NCBI RefSeq assembly: GCF_002210345.1
Contig: NZ_MWQI01000009.1
Span: 62,001 to 126,000 of the forward strand
Source: Fibrobacter sp. UWB4
GTDB lineage: Bacteria > Fibrobacterota > Fibrobacteria > Fibrobacterales > Fibrobacteraceae
Direction: 5' to 3'
Length of the DNA: 64,000 bases
Shown: in pieces, positions 30,975 through 40,406 of the stretch
Position numbering within the stretch: position 1 is the stretch's first letter
How the letters are laid out: the number at the start of each line of letters is the position of its first letter
Notes under the pieces: generated by a model
Told to the model about the DNA's origin: nothing
The model's database searches: none
What the model saw: only the letters and a program-made list of their open reading frames with translations
Position numbers and translations under genes: made by a program

Positions 30975-32324
30975 ATGGAACCGACACCTCAGAAAAAGTC
31001 TGCAAAGACATTTCTCAAATCTTTTACGCGTGAAATTATTGTCCCAGTTTTCCTTGCGCTAATCGTTATCCAGTACGTTATTCAGGCGTTCCAGATTCCG
31101 AGCGGCTCGATGGAAGATTCCCTCAAGACCGGCGATTTCCTGCTTGGCCTCAAGTTCACTTACGGTTCCCCGATACCGTTCTCGAACCAGAAATTCCCGG
31201 GATATGCTGAGCCGAAACACGGCGATGTCGTCATTTTCCGCTATCCGGGCGAACCGGAATACCCTGACAACAATCCCAAGCGCTACACGCACCTGTTCAA
31301 TGCGCTCATGCTCGGGAATTACTACTGGGACCACGCTCCTGAAAACGGCCAGCCGCATATTGTGCATTATGCCGATGGCCCGAAGGATTACATCAAGCGC
31401 TGTGTTGCCGTGAGTGGCGATACTGTTGCCGTGCATGGCGGCAAACTTTTCCTGAATGGCAAACGTCAGGACTTGCTCCCGGCATTTGGAAAGTGGACGG
31501 CGAGTGTGCGTACGCTTTCCCCGCGAGACGAAGTCGAAGAGTTCGTCGTGCCTTCCGCAGGCGATACGCTGTATGTCGATTCTCTCCCGATGGTGAAGCT
31601 CTGGTGGCTGCGCTCGCTCGTGGCCCAAGAAAATCCGGATTCCTCTGTGAACCTGGAACTGTCTCTGTTGCGCGATGGTCGTGAAAACAACAATTACGTT
31701 TTCACGGATTTCAGGTTCCCGGTGGAAAATGATCGCGGCCTCTTGCTGAATGCTATGCTTTCCAGGAATCAGACCATGATCCAGCAGCGCCTTACGCTTG
31801 GCGATACGTTGTCTGGTGCGATGCCGTTCAGCTATTTCAGGGAACTTGCAAAGATTGGCTTTTTGCCGATGCTCGATCCGCACGATCCGCAGCTGAATAG
31901 CGGCTTTTCTCGCCTTGTAAGTTACGTGTCCTTTGAAGGCTCGATTCTTCAAGATCTCGAAGGCAATGTGAACCGTTTAAATGCGGTTGCTCCGGCTACG
32001 GAATCTGCAGATTCTGCTGAAGTGCCTGAAAAGAACCATTTTGAAATCAAGCGCAACCTTTACCTGGGTTCCGAAAAGATTGACCGCTATGTCGTGAAGT
32101 ACCCGCAGTTCTTTATGATGGGCGACAACCGTGACAATTCTGCCGATAGCCGTTATTGGGGACTGGTCTCGCTCCGCAACATCCGCGCCAAGGCTTTTGT
32201 CATCTATTTCTCGTTTGAAAATGATGATGGTAAGTTTGCCCTCGGAAACCCGCTCACGTGGTGGCGTATTCCGTTCCGTATCCGTTATACCCGCATTGGT
32301 AAAATTATTGATCTGATTAAGTAA
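30975..32324 (+). CDS. lepB: Signal peptidase I (long form)
   Basis: A 449-residue inner-membrane protease that removes signal peptides from exported proteins. After one N-terminal membrane segment (about residues 20-38) comes the nucleophile motif, I-P-S-G-S45-M-E-D-S-L. The general-base lysine is K141 in Y-I-K-R-C-V-A-V-S-G-D. The closing box is G-D-N-R-D-N-S-A-D-S-R-Y-W-G near residue 386. The protein is longer than most bacterial enzymes because of an insertion of roughly 200 residues between the lysine region and that box. The ATG at 30975 with GGAGT just upstream is preferred to the TTG one codon earlier. The next gene starts directly after its stop. Confidence 0.95.
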   Translation: MEPTPQKKSAKTFLKSFTREIIVPVFLALIVIQYVIQAFQIPSGSMEDSLKTGDFLLGLKFTYGSPIPFSNQKFPGYAEPKHGDVVIFRYPGEPEYPDNNPKRYTHLFNALMLGNYYWDHAPENGQPHIVHYADGPKDYIKRCVAVSGDTVAVHGGKLFLNGKRQDLLPAFGKWTASVRTLSPRDEVEEFVVPSAGDTLYVDSLPMVKLWWLRSLVAQENPDSSVNLELSLLRDGRENNNYVFTDFRFPVENDRGLLLNAMLSRNQTMIQQRLTLGDTLSGAMPFSYFRELAKIGFLPMLDPHDPQLNSGFSRLVSYVSFEGSILQDLEGNVNRLNAVAPATESADSAEVPEKNHFEIKRNLYLGSEKIDRYVVKYPQFFMMGDNRDNSADSRYWGLVSLRNIRAKAFVIYFSFENDDGKFALGNPLTWWRIPFRIRYTRIGKIIDLIK

Positions 32325-34091
32325 ATGAAATTTTCGAGTGTGGCATATTTCTTGGCGTCATGCCTGATGATCGCTGCCTGCGCAACGCAGGTGGCTCCGA
32401 CGGGCGGTCCTGAAGACAAGCTCCCGCCGCGTGTGGCTGGGGTGTCTCCGGCGCCAAAGACTGCGAATCATCCGAATGAACTTTATGTGAAACTGGAATT
32501 TGATGAATGGATCAACGCGTCGATTCCGCGCGGTGCTATTACGATTTCGCCTCCGATTGAAAAGAAGTTGAGGTATGAGGTTCACGGGAAGACGCTCGAA
32601 GTATATTCACGTGCGGAACTTGATACGGGTACGACTTACACTGTGACATTTGCTGGTGGCATCAAGGACTTGCGCGGAAACGCTCTTGCAAAGCCGTTCC
32701 AGGTCGTGTTCTCGACTGGCGCTACGATTGACTCGCTAACGCTGAACGGGCGTGTGATGGTTAGCGATTCCCTTGTCCGCAAAAAATCTTACCCGAGCGT
32801 CGGCCTTTATTTGATGGGGCCGGAACGAGAATCGAAACGCTATCTCGAAAAGTACCGCGATACGGTCACGAGGGTCCTGGATTCCTTGCCGATGCTTACA
32901 AAGGAAGAACCGCTTTACCTCACGGCTGCGGATAGTATTGGAAACTTCTCGTTTACGGGCCTTAAGGCAGGGCGCTATCGAGTGGTTGCTTTTGTGGATG
33001 GAAATGGCAACCACAAGATTGAGCCATCGTCGGAACTTGCGGGCGTCTGGATTTCGGACTTGGCGCTTTCGGAAACGACTCAGGACACGCTCTGGATCCC
33101 GCTTGCTGACATGGACACCTCGCATGTGGAGCTGGAGTCGGTTTCGCAGCCGTTTGCAAATGTTCTCGAGGCGAAGTTTTCGCGCCATGTCTATTTCGAT
33201 TCTGCTTTTGCGGATACGTCAAACTGTTATTTGGCTTCGTCTGCCGATACGCTTTATCCGCAGCTTGTGTATCTTGGTACAGAAAGTGCGCCAAGGTTTT
33301 ATTTTGAACCGAAGCCCAAAGACGATGAGCTGTATAAATTTGTCTGCCGCAATGGCAAGGACTCTTTGTCCAGGGTTCTTGATTCTGCCAGGAATTATGC
33401 GGAAATTGAATGGAAGGAAATGGCGGGGGATACGCTTGCTCCAAAGATCCAGTCTGTGAAGGTCATGGGCAAGGCGAAAAATGCGTTCCCGGATGACTCG
33501 CTGATCGTGATTTACAACAAGCCTGTCCTTGATTCCTTGAAGGATATGTTCTTTATCGTAGAAGGTAAAGATACGACTCAGGTCTCCGTGAAAAAGCTGG
33601 ACCCGGTTCGCTTTGTGGTTGTCCGTGGAGAACCGTGGCCGACGGATTCTAAGTTCAATCTATTGCGTGGGTATTCTGATACGACACTGGCTAAGGCCGA
33701 TAGCAATGGCGTCCGTGATACCGTAATTAAAACAAAGTACGAAAACAAGCTCCAGTTTGAAACTGTATCCAAGTTAAAGTTAGCTTCGCTTGTGGGTAAG
33801 ATTCCTGGTGCGAAGTCTGGTGCGCTAGTTCGTCTAAAATCTGTAGAAACTGGAAAGTTCGAATACGCGAAGTGTTCCCCTTATGGGGTGTTTTCTTTTA
33901 ACGACCTCGTTGAGGGCGGTTACATTATTGACTATTATTATGCTGACGAAGGGACAGATTTGCCAAGTGGCGGGTCTCTGAACCCCTTCAGGTTTGGCTC
34001 AGCTTGGCGAACCCCGATTGATACGTTAAAGATCAAAAGTGGCCCAAACGATTTAGAACAAATGATGCCGAACCTTCCGGCATTGCCTTAA
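32325..34091 (+). CDS. Lipoprotein with bacterial Ig-like (Big_5) domain
   Basis: A 588-residue lipoprotein (lipobox I-A-A-C near residue 19). The mature N-terminus has the P-T-G-G-P-E-D-K-L-P-P-R-V pattern, common in Ig-like lipoproteins of Bacteroidetes and relatives. Residues about 35-130 are a Big_5 (SbsA-like) domain ending T-Y-T-V-T-F-A-G-G-I-K-D-L-R-G-N. The rest is beta-rich, with a probable carboxypeptidase-regulatory-like stretch near 510-545 (G-V-F-S-F-N-D-L-V-E-G-G-Y). The ATG directly follows the lepB stop, so the two are coupled. The DinG gene follows after 13 nt. The function is unknown. Confidence 0.85.
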   Translation: MKFSSVAYFLASCLMIAACATQVAPTGGPEDKLPPRVAGVSPAPKTANHPNELYVKLEFDEWINASIPRGAITISPPIEKKLRYEVHGKTLEVYSRAELDTGTTYTVTFAGGIKDLRGNALAKPFQVVFSTGATIDSLTLNGRVMVSDSLVRKKSYPSVGLYLMGPERESKRYLEKYRDTVTRVLDSLPMLTKEEPLYLTAADSIGNFSFTGLKAGRYRVVAFVDGNGNHKIEPSSELAGVWISDLALSETTQDTLWIPLADMDTSHVELESVSQPFANVLEAKFSRHVYFDSAFADTSNCYLASSADTLYPQLVYLGTESAPRFYFEPKPKDDELYKFVCRNGKDSLSRVLDSARNYAEIEWKEMAGDTLAPKIQSVKVMGKAKNAFPDDSLIVIYNKPVLDSLKDMFFIVEGKDTTQVSVKKLDPVRFVVVRGEPWPTDSKFNLLRGYSDTTLAKADSNGVRDTVIKTKYENKLQFETVSKLKLASLVGKIPGAKSGALVRLKSVETGKFEYAKCSPYGVFSFNDLVEGGYIIDYYYADEGTDLPSGGSLNPFRFGSAWRTPIDTLKIKSGPNDLEQMMPNLPALP

Positions 34092-34104
34092 AGGATGGAT
34101 TAAG

Positions 34105-36822
34105 ATGGTAAAGATTCCAGCATTTGTAGCGCTTGATTTGGAAACGACAGGTCTCGATTTCGAAAAAGATGAAATAATCGAGGTCGCGCTCGTTCGCTTT
34201 GAAAACGGCGAACCGAAGGAAAATCTCGATTTTCTGGTGAAGCCGTCTTCTGCGGAACTCCGACCCTTTATCGAAACGCTCACTGGAATCAACAAGGCTG
34301 ATCTGGAAAATGCTTCGGATTTTGCGACGATTGCAGGCCAGATTTGCTCCTTTGTCGGTTACCTCCCGATTGTCGCGCACAACGCCGTTTTCGATTCCAA
34401 GTTCTTGAAACAGACTTTTACCAAAGTCGGGATCTCTTACGATGCCCACGTGTTCTGGGACTCGCTCACGCTTTCGCGCATTGCCTTCCAGGATGTGCCG
34501 AACCATCGCCTCGATACGCTCGTGCAGGAACTTGGCATTGAACGTAGCCGTGCCCACCGCGCCTTGCCCGATGCCGATGCCTGCGGACGCTTGTTCGTGA
34601 AAGCTCTCGAAAAGATCTCTACGATGGACCCGTGGATCTACGATGCCCTTTCCAAGGTGGCCAAGGGTTCCGGCTACGAGACGCTCTTTACTTCGAACGT
34701 CGAAAAGCTTTCTCCTCCGAAGTATAAGTTGCCCGCAGCTCCTGCTGTGGAAGCTTTGCCCAAGTCCAAGGCTCCGCGCGTAAGCGAGTTCTTCAAGGAA
34801 GGCGGGTTCATCTCGTTTGTCGTCGATGATTACAAGCCGCGCCACAACCAGCAGGATTTTGCCTCGGTCATGGAACGCAACATGTACAAGGGCGGCCTCT
34901 GCGTGCTCGAAGCTCCGACCGGTTCTGGAAAGACTCTGTCTTACCTCATCACCGCCGCGAACAAGGCTATCACGGGTGAACGCGTACTCATCAGTACCGC
35001 AACGCGCACCTTGCAGGAACAGCTCTGGACCGAAGCGATCCCGCAGATTGCAAAAATTTACAATGGCGAACTCCGTCCGGCGATTTTGAAGGGCCGTGAC
35101 AACTACCTTTGCCTCCGCAAGTTCGAAGAACTGCTGATGCACCCGCAAACGCTCCTCTCCGCCGAAGAACGCGATTCCTTCATGGCTCTTATCCCGTGGG
35201 TCCTCACGACCGAAACGGGCGACATCAACGAATGCAATTCCTTTAGCCAGAGCCGCAATCGTGTGCTTTGGTCCAAGCTTTCTTGCAGCGCCTCTTGCTG
35301 TAGCGGCGAAAACCACTCGCATCACGAAAACTGCCCGGCTCTCATCGCAAAGCGCAAGGCCATGAATGCAAACATGGTGCTTGTGAACCATTCGCTCTTC
35401 CTTTCGGATTTGCAGCTCGACTTTGCGTTGCTTCCGGCTTACGAACACATCGTCTTTGACGAAGCGCACCGCCTGCCCGAAATCAGCAATCAGGTGTTTG
35501 GCCGCTCCATCTCGTTCTTCGGATTCAGAAATATCGCGAAGACGCTTGAGCCTTCCAAGGCCGGTGGCGATGGCCTCATTGCAGAAATTGCAAGCCGCAT
35601 TCCGGCAGAACAGCCGGAACTCCACGAACTCTGCGACAAGCTCTGCGAAGCCCTTGGTGAAGCCGAAAAGGCTCTGCACCGCTTCTTCATGAAAATCGGC
35701 AAGAAGCTTGCCAAGCAGAAGAATGGCCGTAGCGGCTTTACGTACACGAATAGCATCCTCGCTGAATACGAAGCGGACCCGGCAACGTTCCTCGAGCAGT
35801 ACAATAATGCACGTGGCTTTGCCGAAAAGCTCGTTGCCGCTACTGCGAACATGGACGGCCTCAAGGGTATCGTGAGTGATCTCGATAGCCGCATGACTGA
35901 AATCAGCCACTTCATCTCGGACTTTGAATTTGTCACAAAGGCGGGCCGCAGTGATTGGGTCTTCTACATGGAAGAACCGTTCAACCCGCATACCATCAAG
36001 CTGCATGCGCTCCCGCTCCACTCCGGCAACGTCTGGAGAGAAAAGTTCTATCCGTGGATCAAGTCTGCAACGTTTACATCGGCAACGCTTTCTGTGCAGG
36101 CTGACCTCACGTACTTCTTGCAGAAGATGGGCATGGACAATTTGCGCTTGAGCAAACAGCCGTTCGTGCGCGTTTACACCGAACAGTCCGACGTGAACGA
36201 TCGCCGTTCCGTGATGGTCGCAAAGTTCCTCCCGAAGCCTTCGGCTCCGGAATTTGGCGATGCCTTGAACGATACGCTTTTGAAGGTGCTCCCGAATGTC
36301 GAAGAAAACACGATGGTGCTCTTCACGAGTGTCGCAACGATGATGAAGGCTCAGGCCGTGCTTGCCCCGGCATTTGCCGAACGCAACAAGCTCTTGCTTT
36401 GCCAGCATGTCGATGGTTCGCTCGATGGCCTTGTGGCGATGTTCCGCAAGGAACGCGGCGCTTGCTTGCTCGGCTGCCAGAGCCTCTGGGAAGGCGTGGA
36501 CTTCCCGGGTGATGCACTCAAGCTGCTCGTTATCACCAAGCTCCCGTTCCCGAACCCAAGCGATCCGCTTGTTGCCGGCCTCACGAACGAGATGAAGGCT
36601 GCCAACAAGAACTTCTTCAAGGATTACTTTATCCCGGAAGCTTACATCGAACTCCGTCAGGGCATGGGTCGCCTCTTGCGCTCCGATTCCGATTCTGGCA
36701 AGGTCCTCATCCTGGACAACCGCGTTGTCCTCGAACGCTACGGCAAGACCTTCGCCCGCATCTGGAATTTCAAGAACCGCATCGCAGGCTCCGTCTCCGA
36801 CATCGAACGCTTCGTGAAGTAA
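34105..36822 (+). CDS. dinG: DnaQ-type exonuclease fused to DinG-family helicase
   Basis: A 905-residue cytoplasmic protein. Residues about 5-175 are a DEDD exonuclease domain (A-L-D-L-E-T-T-G-L-D, then H-N-A-V-F-D, and H-R-A-L-P-D-A-D). Residues about 240-905 are a superfamily 2 helicase of the DinG/XPD type, with Walker A A-P-T-G-S-G-K276-T and the Walker B box D452-E-A-H. The last motif is Q-G-M-G-R-L-L-R near residue 852. Cysteines between these boxes (336, 377, 394, 398, 399, 410) could hold the Fe-S cluster of XPD-like helicases. The enzyme would unwind DNA with 5'-3' polarity in repair or at R-loops. It closes the lepB operon and has strongly biased codon use. Confidence 0.94.
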   Translation: MVKIPAFVALDLETTGLDFEKDEIIEVALVRFENGEPKENLDFLVKPSSAELRPFIETLTGINKADLENASDFATIAGQICSFVGYLPIVAHNAVFDSKFLKQTFTKVGISYDAHVFWDSLTLSRIAFQDVPNHRLDTLVQELGIERSRAHRALPDADACGRLFVKALEKISTMDPWIYDALSKVAKGSGYETLFTSNVEKLSPPKYKLPAAPAVEALPKSKAPRVSEFFKEGGFISFVVDDYKPRHNQQDFASVMERNMYKGGLCVLEAPTGSGKTLSYLITAANKAITGERVLISTATRTLQEQLWTEAIPQIAKIYNGELRPAILKGRDNYLCLRKFEELLMHPQTLLSAEERDSFMALIPWVLTTETGDINECNSFSQSRNRVLWSKLSCSASCCSGENHSHHENCPALIAKRKAMNANMVLVNHSLFLSDLQLDFALLPAYEHIVFDEAHRLPEISNQVFGRSISFFGFRNIAKTLEPSKAGGDGLIAEIASRIPAEQPELHELCDKLCEALGEAEKALHRFFMKIGKKLAKQKNGRSGFTYTNSILAEYEADPATFLEQYNNARGFAEKLVAATANMDGLKGIVSDLDSRMTEISHFISDFEFVTKAGRSDWVFYMEEPFNPHTIKLHALPLHSGNVWREKFYPWIKSATFTSATLSVQADLTYFLQKMGMDNLRLSKQPFVRVYTEQSDVNDRRSVMVAKFLPKPSAPEFGDALNDTLLKVLPNVEENTMVLFTSVATMMKAQAVLAPAFAERNKLLLCQHVDGSLDGLVAMFRKERGACLLGCQSLWEGVDFPGDALKLLVITKLPFPNPSDPLVAGLTNEMKAANKNFFKDYFIPEAYIELRQGMGRLLRSDSDSGKVLILDNRVVLERYGKTFARIWNFKNRIAGSVSDIERFVK

Positions 36823-37134
36823 CCCGCGGCATTGTTACCCCGGACTTGTTCTCTTTGACCACTTAGAGCTTTAGCTCTTACGTGGTCATGATCCGCGAAT
36901 GGGGACGGGGTCGCTTCAAGTTCACTGAGCCCGCCGAAGTGAACAGCTTTGCAATGTGTCATCCTGAGCGAAGTCGAAGGATCCAGAGCATTGTCATGCC
37001 CGCCACCGCGCGGGCATTTCTTATTACTGTCTGCATTTCTCTCGTCTTTCGTCTGTAGCTGCGTAGCAGCGTTCTTTCGTCTATCTCACACCTGTTCACG
37101 TGTGTAGCCCCTTAACTAACGGACCATTTTTTAT
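36823..37134. repeat. Intergenic region with several hairpins and dispersed repeats
   Basis: This gap of about 310 bp has no convincing gene. It contains an inverted repeat built on TGACCAC and GTGGTCA (36857-36888), with an inner AGAGC/GCTCT stem. A GTCATCCTGAGC...GAAGGATCC element lies at 36959-36983. A terminator-like hairpin TGCCCGC/GCGGGCA (36997-37016) is followed by TTTCTTATT. A CTCTCGTCTTTCGTCT tract lies near 37037, with a GCTGC-GTA-GCAGC stem beside it. Confidence 0.65.
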
Positions 37135-37142
37135 TATATTTG
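37135..37142 (+). promoter_or_regulatory. TATATTTG promoter box
   Basis: An exact TAnnTTTG match 22 nt before the ATG at 37165. Here a leader of roughly 17 nt would remain, and it carries a ribosome site (AAGGTG), in contrast to the leaderless genes. Confidence 0.5.
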
Positions 37143-37164
37143 GCACCCTGCTTTAAGGTGCATA

Positions 37165-39060
37165 ATGCTTGATTTAAGTGCTTTTTTTGATGGAATGTCC
37201 AAGCCCTTGCTTCGTAACGCCCATGCCAAGGCGTTCGGCAAAAAGGGCCTTTTGAATAATGCTCTCATCCAGTCCGAAACGCTCTCTTACTATTCCGACA
37301 AGGAACGCGTTGCGGGACTCTTTTCCAAGATGGAATTGTGGCAGCGCCGCTGCCTGAACTTGATTTACAATAGCGGCTCCAGGGGCCTTGCGTTTAATGA
37401 GCTTAGACTGACGGTTCCTGTGAGCAAGAACCGCGAACTCCAGACGTTCCTCCTCACGATGTGCCGTGAATACGTGCTTTACCGCTCTTTTGTGGGTGGC
37501 ACCCCGATTTACATGGGCTTTAACGATTTTATCGGTTGCTTTGACATCAAGCCCGAAGGCGAAATCGACACGGTATCTCCGCTGATTTCTTACCAGAACC
37601 TCTTGGACTGGCATGTTTGCGTCGTGCTCGCGAACGCGAAAAAGAAGCAGCTCCGCATCAACACGAACGGAACGCTCCACCGCCGTGGCCGCCAGATCTG
37701 CGCCGAAGTGTTTACCGCTTCCCGTCACGCTTCTGAAAAGGCCTGCGAACAGGAAATCTCGCTCATCTTCAGCTTCCTTGTACAGAACGGCTGGCTTGAA
37801 CGCGAAAACACCTTCTTGCTCCCGTCCGCATCCGCTATTGACTTTATTCACAAGAACGGCTTCCGCCTCCATCAAGACGTGATTTCCTGGTGGATCAAGG
37901 AACGCTTCCATGGCGACCGCGACCTTTGCGCCCGCCTGCTCACTGGCATTGGCGAAGGCCTCTCCGCAGCTGACGCCGCACAGCTTTTCTGGGTGATGGA
38001 TCCGTCCTACCGCCTGCAAGAAAAGAACAAGGTGTTGCCGTGGGAATTTTTGCCGCGCCCGCTTTGCGAACTCTGGATTTTGGGCCTTGTCGATTTCCGC
38101 ATGGCTCAAGGCAAGGTGACTGCAGTTGTCGTGAGCAAGTCCGGCAAGGACTGGCTCGATACATCTATCGCCTCGATTCCTGAAGCAAACCTCACCGCGC
38201 TCCCGAACTTTGACTTGGTCGTCTCGACCGGCATGGCTCCGCGTGTGCTCTACTCCCTTGCATGCCTTGCGAAGGTCAAGAACGACGAAACGTTCCTCTG
38301 CTTCACGCTCGAAAAAGAAACGTACGTCGCTGGCCTCAAGAGCGGTTTCCCGGAATCCGAAGTCGAAAATCTCCGCAACTGGCTCAAGCCGCCTGAGAAC
38401 GTCTCCTCGACTCTTGCCGAATGGAACGCCTCGTTCTACGGCGCCAAGGTGCGCACCGCCCGACTCCTCAAGGTCGAAAGCAAGGAAGTCCTTAGCGAAC
38501 TTTCCCGCTTCCCGCAGTTCATGGAATGCACCGAAGAATATATTCCGGGTTACGGCTTCATTTTGAATCCGGAACTGGAATCTCGCGCTTTCGAAATTCT
38601 CGAAAACTATGGATTCTTCCCGTATGCAGGTGAATCGACCGAAAACCGCACTCCTGCCGCCCAGGAAGAATGGAAGGCTGAATTCTCGATTGCATGGCCC
38701 GAAGCAAAGAAGATCGACTACGAGCTGCGCGACGAAGCTGACGAAGCTTCTGCCCAGGCGACGATGGATTCTACCAAGTACGGTAGCGTTTACCAGAAGC
38801 TGAGCACGTTCGACCTCGTGAAGGTCCTCCGTTACGCAAAGACCGTGGGCACTCCGCTTGCGGCAAAGATCATGGACAAGACCAAGCGAAACGCAAAGCT
38901 CGAAGAAAAGATGTTCTACGTGCATGCGCTCCACCTCGCGAAATCCCCGTCGATGGTCGAAATCCAGGAAAGCGGCAAGGAAGAGAAGTTCTCGCTCGAC
39001 CTTTCGTTTATTCAGGAAATCAAGGTCCTGAGCAAGAAAGCCTCCGCCCCTCAAGCGTAA
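37165..39060 (+). CDS. Protein with XPB-like helicase-associated (Helicase_C_3) domain
   Basis: A 631-residue soluble protein without Walker motifs. Residues about 345-410 (N-F-D-L-V-V-S-T-G-M-A-P, then F-T-L-E-K-E-T-Y-V-A-G-L-K-S-G) resemble the Helicase_C_3 (XPB/Ssl2-like N-terminal) domain, with its pattern of a P/N-leading strand, a long helix and a Y/F-x-L-T-x-x-S-V/Y segment. The N-terminal 300 residues are helical, probably winged-helix-like, as in other proteins of this group. Such proteins may work with helicases in DNA repair or transcription. It follows the DinG gene but has its own promoter box and ribosome site (AAGGTG). A strong terminator follows. Codon bias is high. Function inferred and weak. 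Confidence 0.65.
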   Translation: MLDLSAFFDGMSKPLLRNAHAKAFGKKGLLNNALIQSETLSYYSDKERVAGLFSKMELWQRRCLNLIYNSGSRGLAFNELRLTVPVSKNRELQTFLLTMCREYVLYRSFVGGTPIYMGFNDFIGCFDIKPEGEIDTVSPLISYQNLLDWHVCVVLANAKKKQLRINTNGTLHRRGRQICAEVFTASRHASEKACEQEISLIFSFLVQNGWLERENTFLLPSASAIDFIHKNGFRLHQDVISWWIKERFHGDRDLCARLLTGIGEGLSAADAAQLFWVMDPSYRLQEKNKVLPWEFLPRPLCELWILGLVDFRMAQGKVTAVVVSKSGKDWLDTSIASIPEANLTALPNFDLVVSTGMAPRVLYSLACLAKVKNDETFLCFTLEKETYVAGLKSGFPESEVENLRNWLKPPENVSSTLAEWNASFYGAKVRTARLLKVESKEVLSELSRFPQFMECTEEYIPGYGFILNPELESRAFEILENYGFFPYAGESTENRTPAAQEEWKAEFSIAWPEAKKIDYELRDEADEASAQATMDSTKYGSVYQKLSTFDLVKVLRYAKTVGTPLAAKIMDKTKRNAKLEEKMFYVHALHLAKSPSMVEIQESGKEEKFSLDLSFIQEIKVLSKKASAPQA

Positions 39061-39080
39061 AAATTGCAATGAATGTGCAC

Positions 39081-39109
39081 AACGCCCTCGCCACTGCGAG
39101 GGCGTTTTT
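39081..39109 (+). terminator. Rho-independent terminator
   Basis: AACGCCCTCG and CGAGGGCGTT form a perfect 10-bp stem around CCACTG, followed by TTTTT. It lies 20 nt after the stop of the gene at 37165-39060. Confidence 0.95.
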
Positions 39110-39189
39110 AAATGTCTCCCCGCACTGAGCCTGCCCCGGACGAGTTCCGGGGTTGCGGGGTCTTCTTTTTGTTGTATAAAAAGTAACGT

Positions 39190-39270
39190 CTGACTTGACT
39201 GGATTCTTTTCGGTTTACACCGCTCAGAATGACGCTGCTAGTAACTATGGACTAGTAGCTAGTAACTAAA
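39190..39270. repeat. Composite dispersed repeat before the CE2-like esterase gene
   Basis: A copy of the GGATTCTT...CGCTCAGAATGACG element (39200-39233) runs directly into CTAGTAACTATGGACTAGTAGCTAGTAACTA (39237-39268). The esterase promoter box lies 7 nt further on. The rest of the 229-nt gap shows nothing else beyond the terminator. Confidence 0.7.
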
Positions 39271-39276
39271 AAATTC

Positions 39277-39284
39277 TATCATTC
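39277..39284 (+). promoter_or_regulatory. TATCATTC promoter box, predicted leaderless start
   Basis: TATCATTC ends 5 nt before the ATG at 39290. No Shine-Dalgarno is present. The match to TAnnTTTG is partial. Confidence 0.4.
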
Positions 39285-39289
39285 CTTCA

Positions 39290-40339
39290 ATGAATTTCGT
39301 CCGCATATTCCTTTTGCTGGGTGCGCTTGCCGCGTACTCTTTCGGAGCATCCTCTTCTATGGAAAACCTTCTGTTCAACGGCCGCTGGGCCCATGATAAC
39401 GGCGTAAGCCGCGCGAGTGCGCCTGCCGCATCCATCACGTTCAACGCCAAGGCATCAAAGATTACGTTCACAGTCGAAGGTCTTTCACGCTGGCGCCTTG
39501 ACCGCGACGGCAAGCCCGTTGAACAGTTCGAAGTCGATGCCAAGGAAGAGTGTGCGATCAAGGTACAGGACGACGGCAATTTCCACAAGTACCGCTTCAT
39601 CAAGATTAGCGAAAGCGGCGTTCCCGAAATCAAGTTCTACGGCATTTCCGTCGATGGTGAATTTGGCGAAGCCCCTAAGCCCTCCAGCCGCCGCATCGAG
39701 TTCATCGGCGATTCCTTTACCGCAGGCTATGGCTGCGAAGGCTCCTCTGCCGAAGACGCGCCCGAGTTTGACAAGACGAACGCCTCCAAGAGCTATGCCT
39801 ACCTCCTCGCAAGCGGTTTCAATGCCGACTACCAGGTGAATGCCTACAGCGGACGCGGGCTTGTGCGCAACTACGACAACATGGTGCCCGAATGGACGTA
39901 CGAACGCCTCTATGATTACACGGTGATGGGTTCCGTGACCTCGTATCCGAAGCCGGAACGCTGGGATTTTGAAAAGTTCCATCCGCAAGTTATCGTAATT
40001 TTTGAAGGAATTAACGATTTTCAGGGTAATCCGCCGTATGCAGATAAAGGAAAATTCAAAAAAGCGTACGCTAAATTGCTCGATAAGCTCCGCAAAGCCC
40101 ACCCCGGTGTAAAATTCTTGCTCGTTTCCACGAAAGTCTGGCCCAACGATGACCTTGCCCCGACCATAAAGTCGATTTACGATGATCAAATCGCTGCCGG
40201 CCACAAGGACTTGGAGTACAAACACGTGCTTACGTCGAATGTCGGCTTACACGGCCATCCTGACACCCACTCCCAGGAAGAACTCGCTAACACTTTGAGA
40301 CCCATAATAGCTCGGCTTGGACGATGGCTTTCGAGATAA
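39290..40339 (+). CDS. CE2-like SGNH carbohydrate esterase
   Basis: A 349-residue exported protein (signal peptide about 1-21). Residues about 25-130 are a beta-sandwich (jelly-roll) domain and residues about 135-349 an SGNH hydrolase, the arrangement of carbohydrate esterase family 2, which removes acetyl groups from plant polysaccharides. The nucleophile is Ser142 in F-I-G-D-S142-F-T-A-G-Y-G. The block G-H323-P-D-T-H327 near the end supplies the catalytic histidine. N-D is seen in G-I-N-D-F, the usual block III. This fits a cell-wall-degrading rumen bacterium. The gene stands alone behind a repeat tract and has a promoter box at the start codon. Confidence 0.88.
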   Translation: MNFVRIFLLLGALAAYSFGASSSMENLLFNGRWAHDNGVSRASAPAASITFNAKASKITFTVEGLSRWRLDRDGKPVEQFEVDAKEECAIKVQDDGNFHKYRFIKISESGVPEIKFYGISVDGEFGEAPKPSSRRIEFIGDSFTAGYGCEGSSAEDAPEFDKTNASKSYAYLLASGFNADYQVNAYSGRGLVRNYDNMVPEWTYERLYDYTVMGSVTSYPKPERWDFEKFHPQVIVIFEGINDFQGNPPYADKGKFKKAYAKLLDKLRKAHPGVKFLLVSTKVWPNDDLAPTIKSIYDDQIAAGHKDLEYKHVLTSNVGLHGHPDTHSQEELANTLRPIIARLGRWLSR

Positions 40340-40365
40340 TTCTCTGTCATTAAAATCCTTTTTTG

Positions 40366-40373
40366 TATATTTG
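40366..40373 (+). promoter_or_regulatory. TATATTTG promoter box
   Basis: Exact TAnnTTTG match, 33 nt before the ATG at 40407 of the diguanylate cyclase gene. Confidence 0.45.
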
Positions 40374-40406
40374 AAACGAGCTGATGCCTAAAATGGATAT
40401 GTGATT

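Noticed and set aside
34033-36408. A 791-codon open frame on the minus strand opposite the DinG gene
   Set aside because: It is an antisense shadow. The plus strand encodes a full helicase with all motifs. Strong codon bias keeps long antisense frames open here, and also at 26713-28602, 37174-39069, 15875-17425 and 21217-22674.
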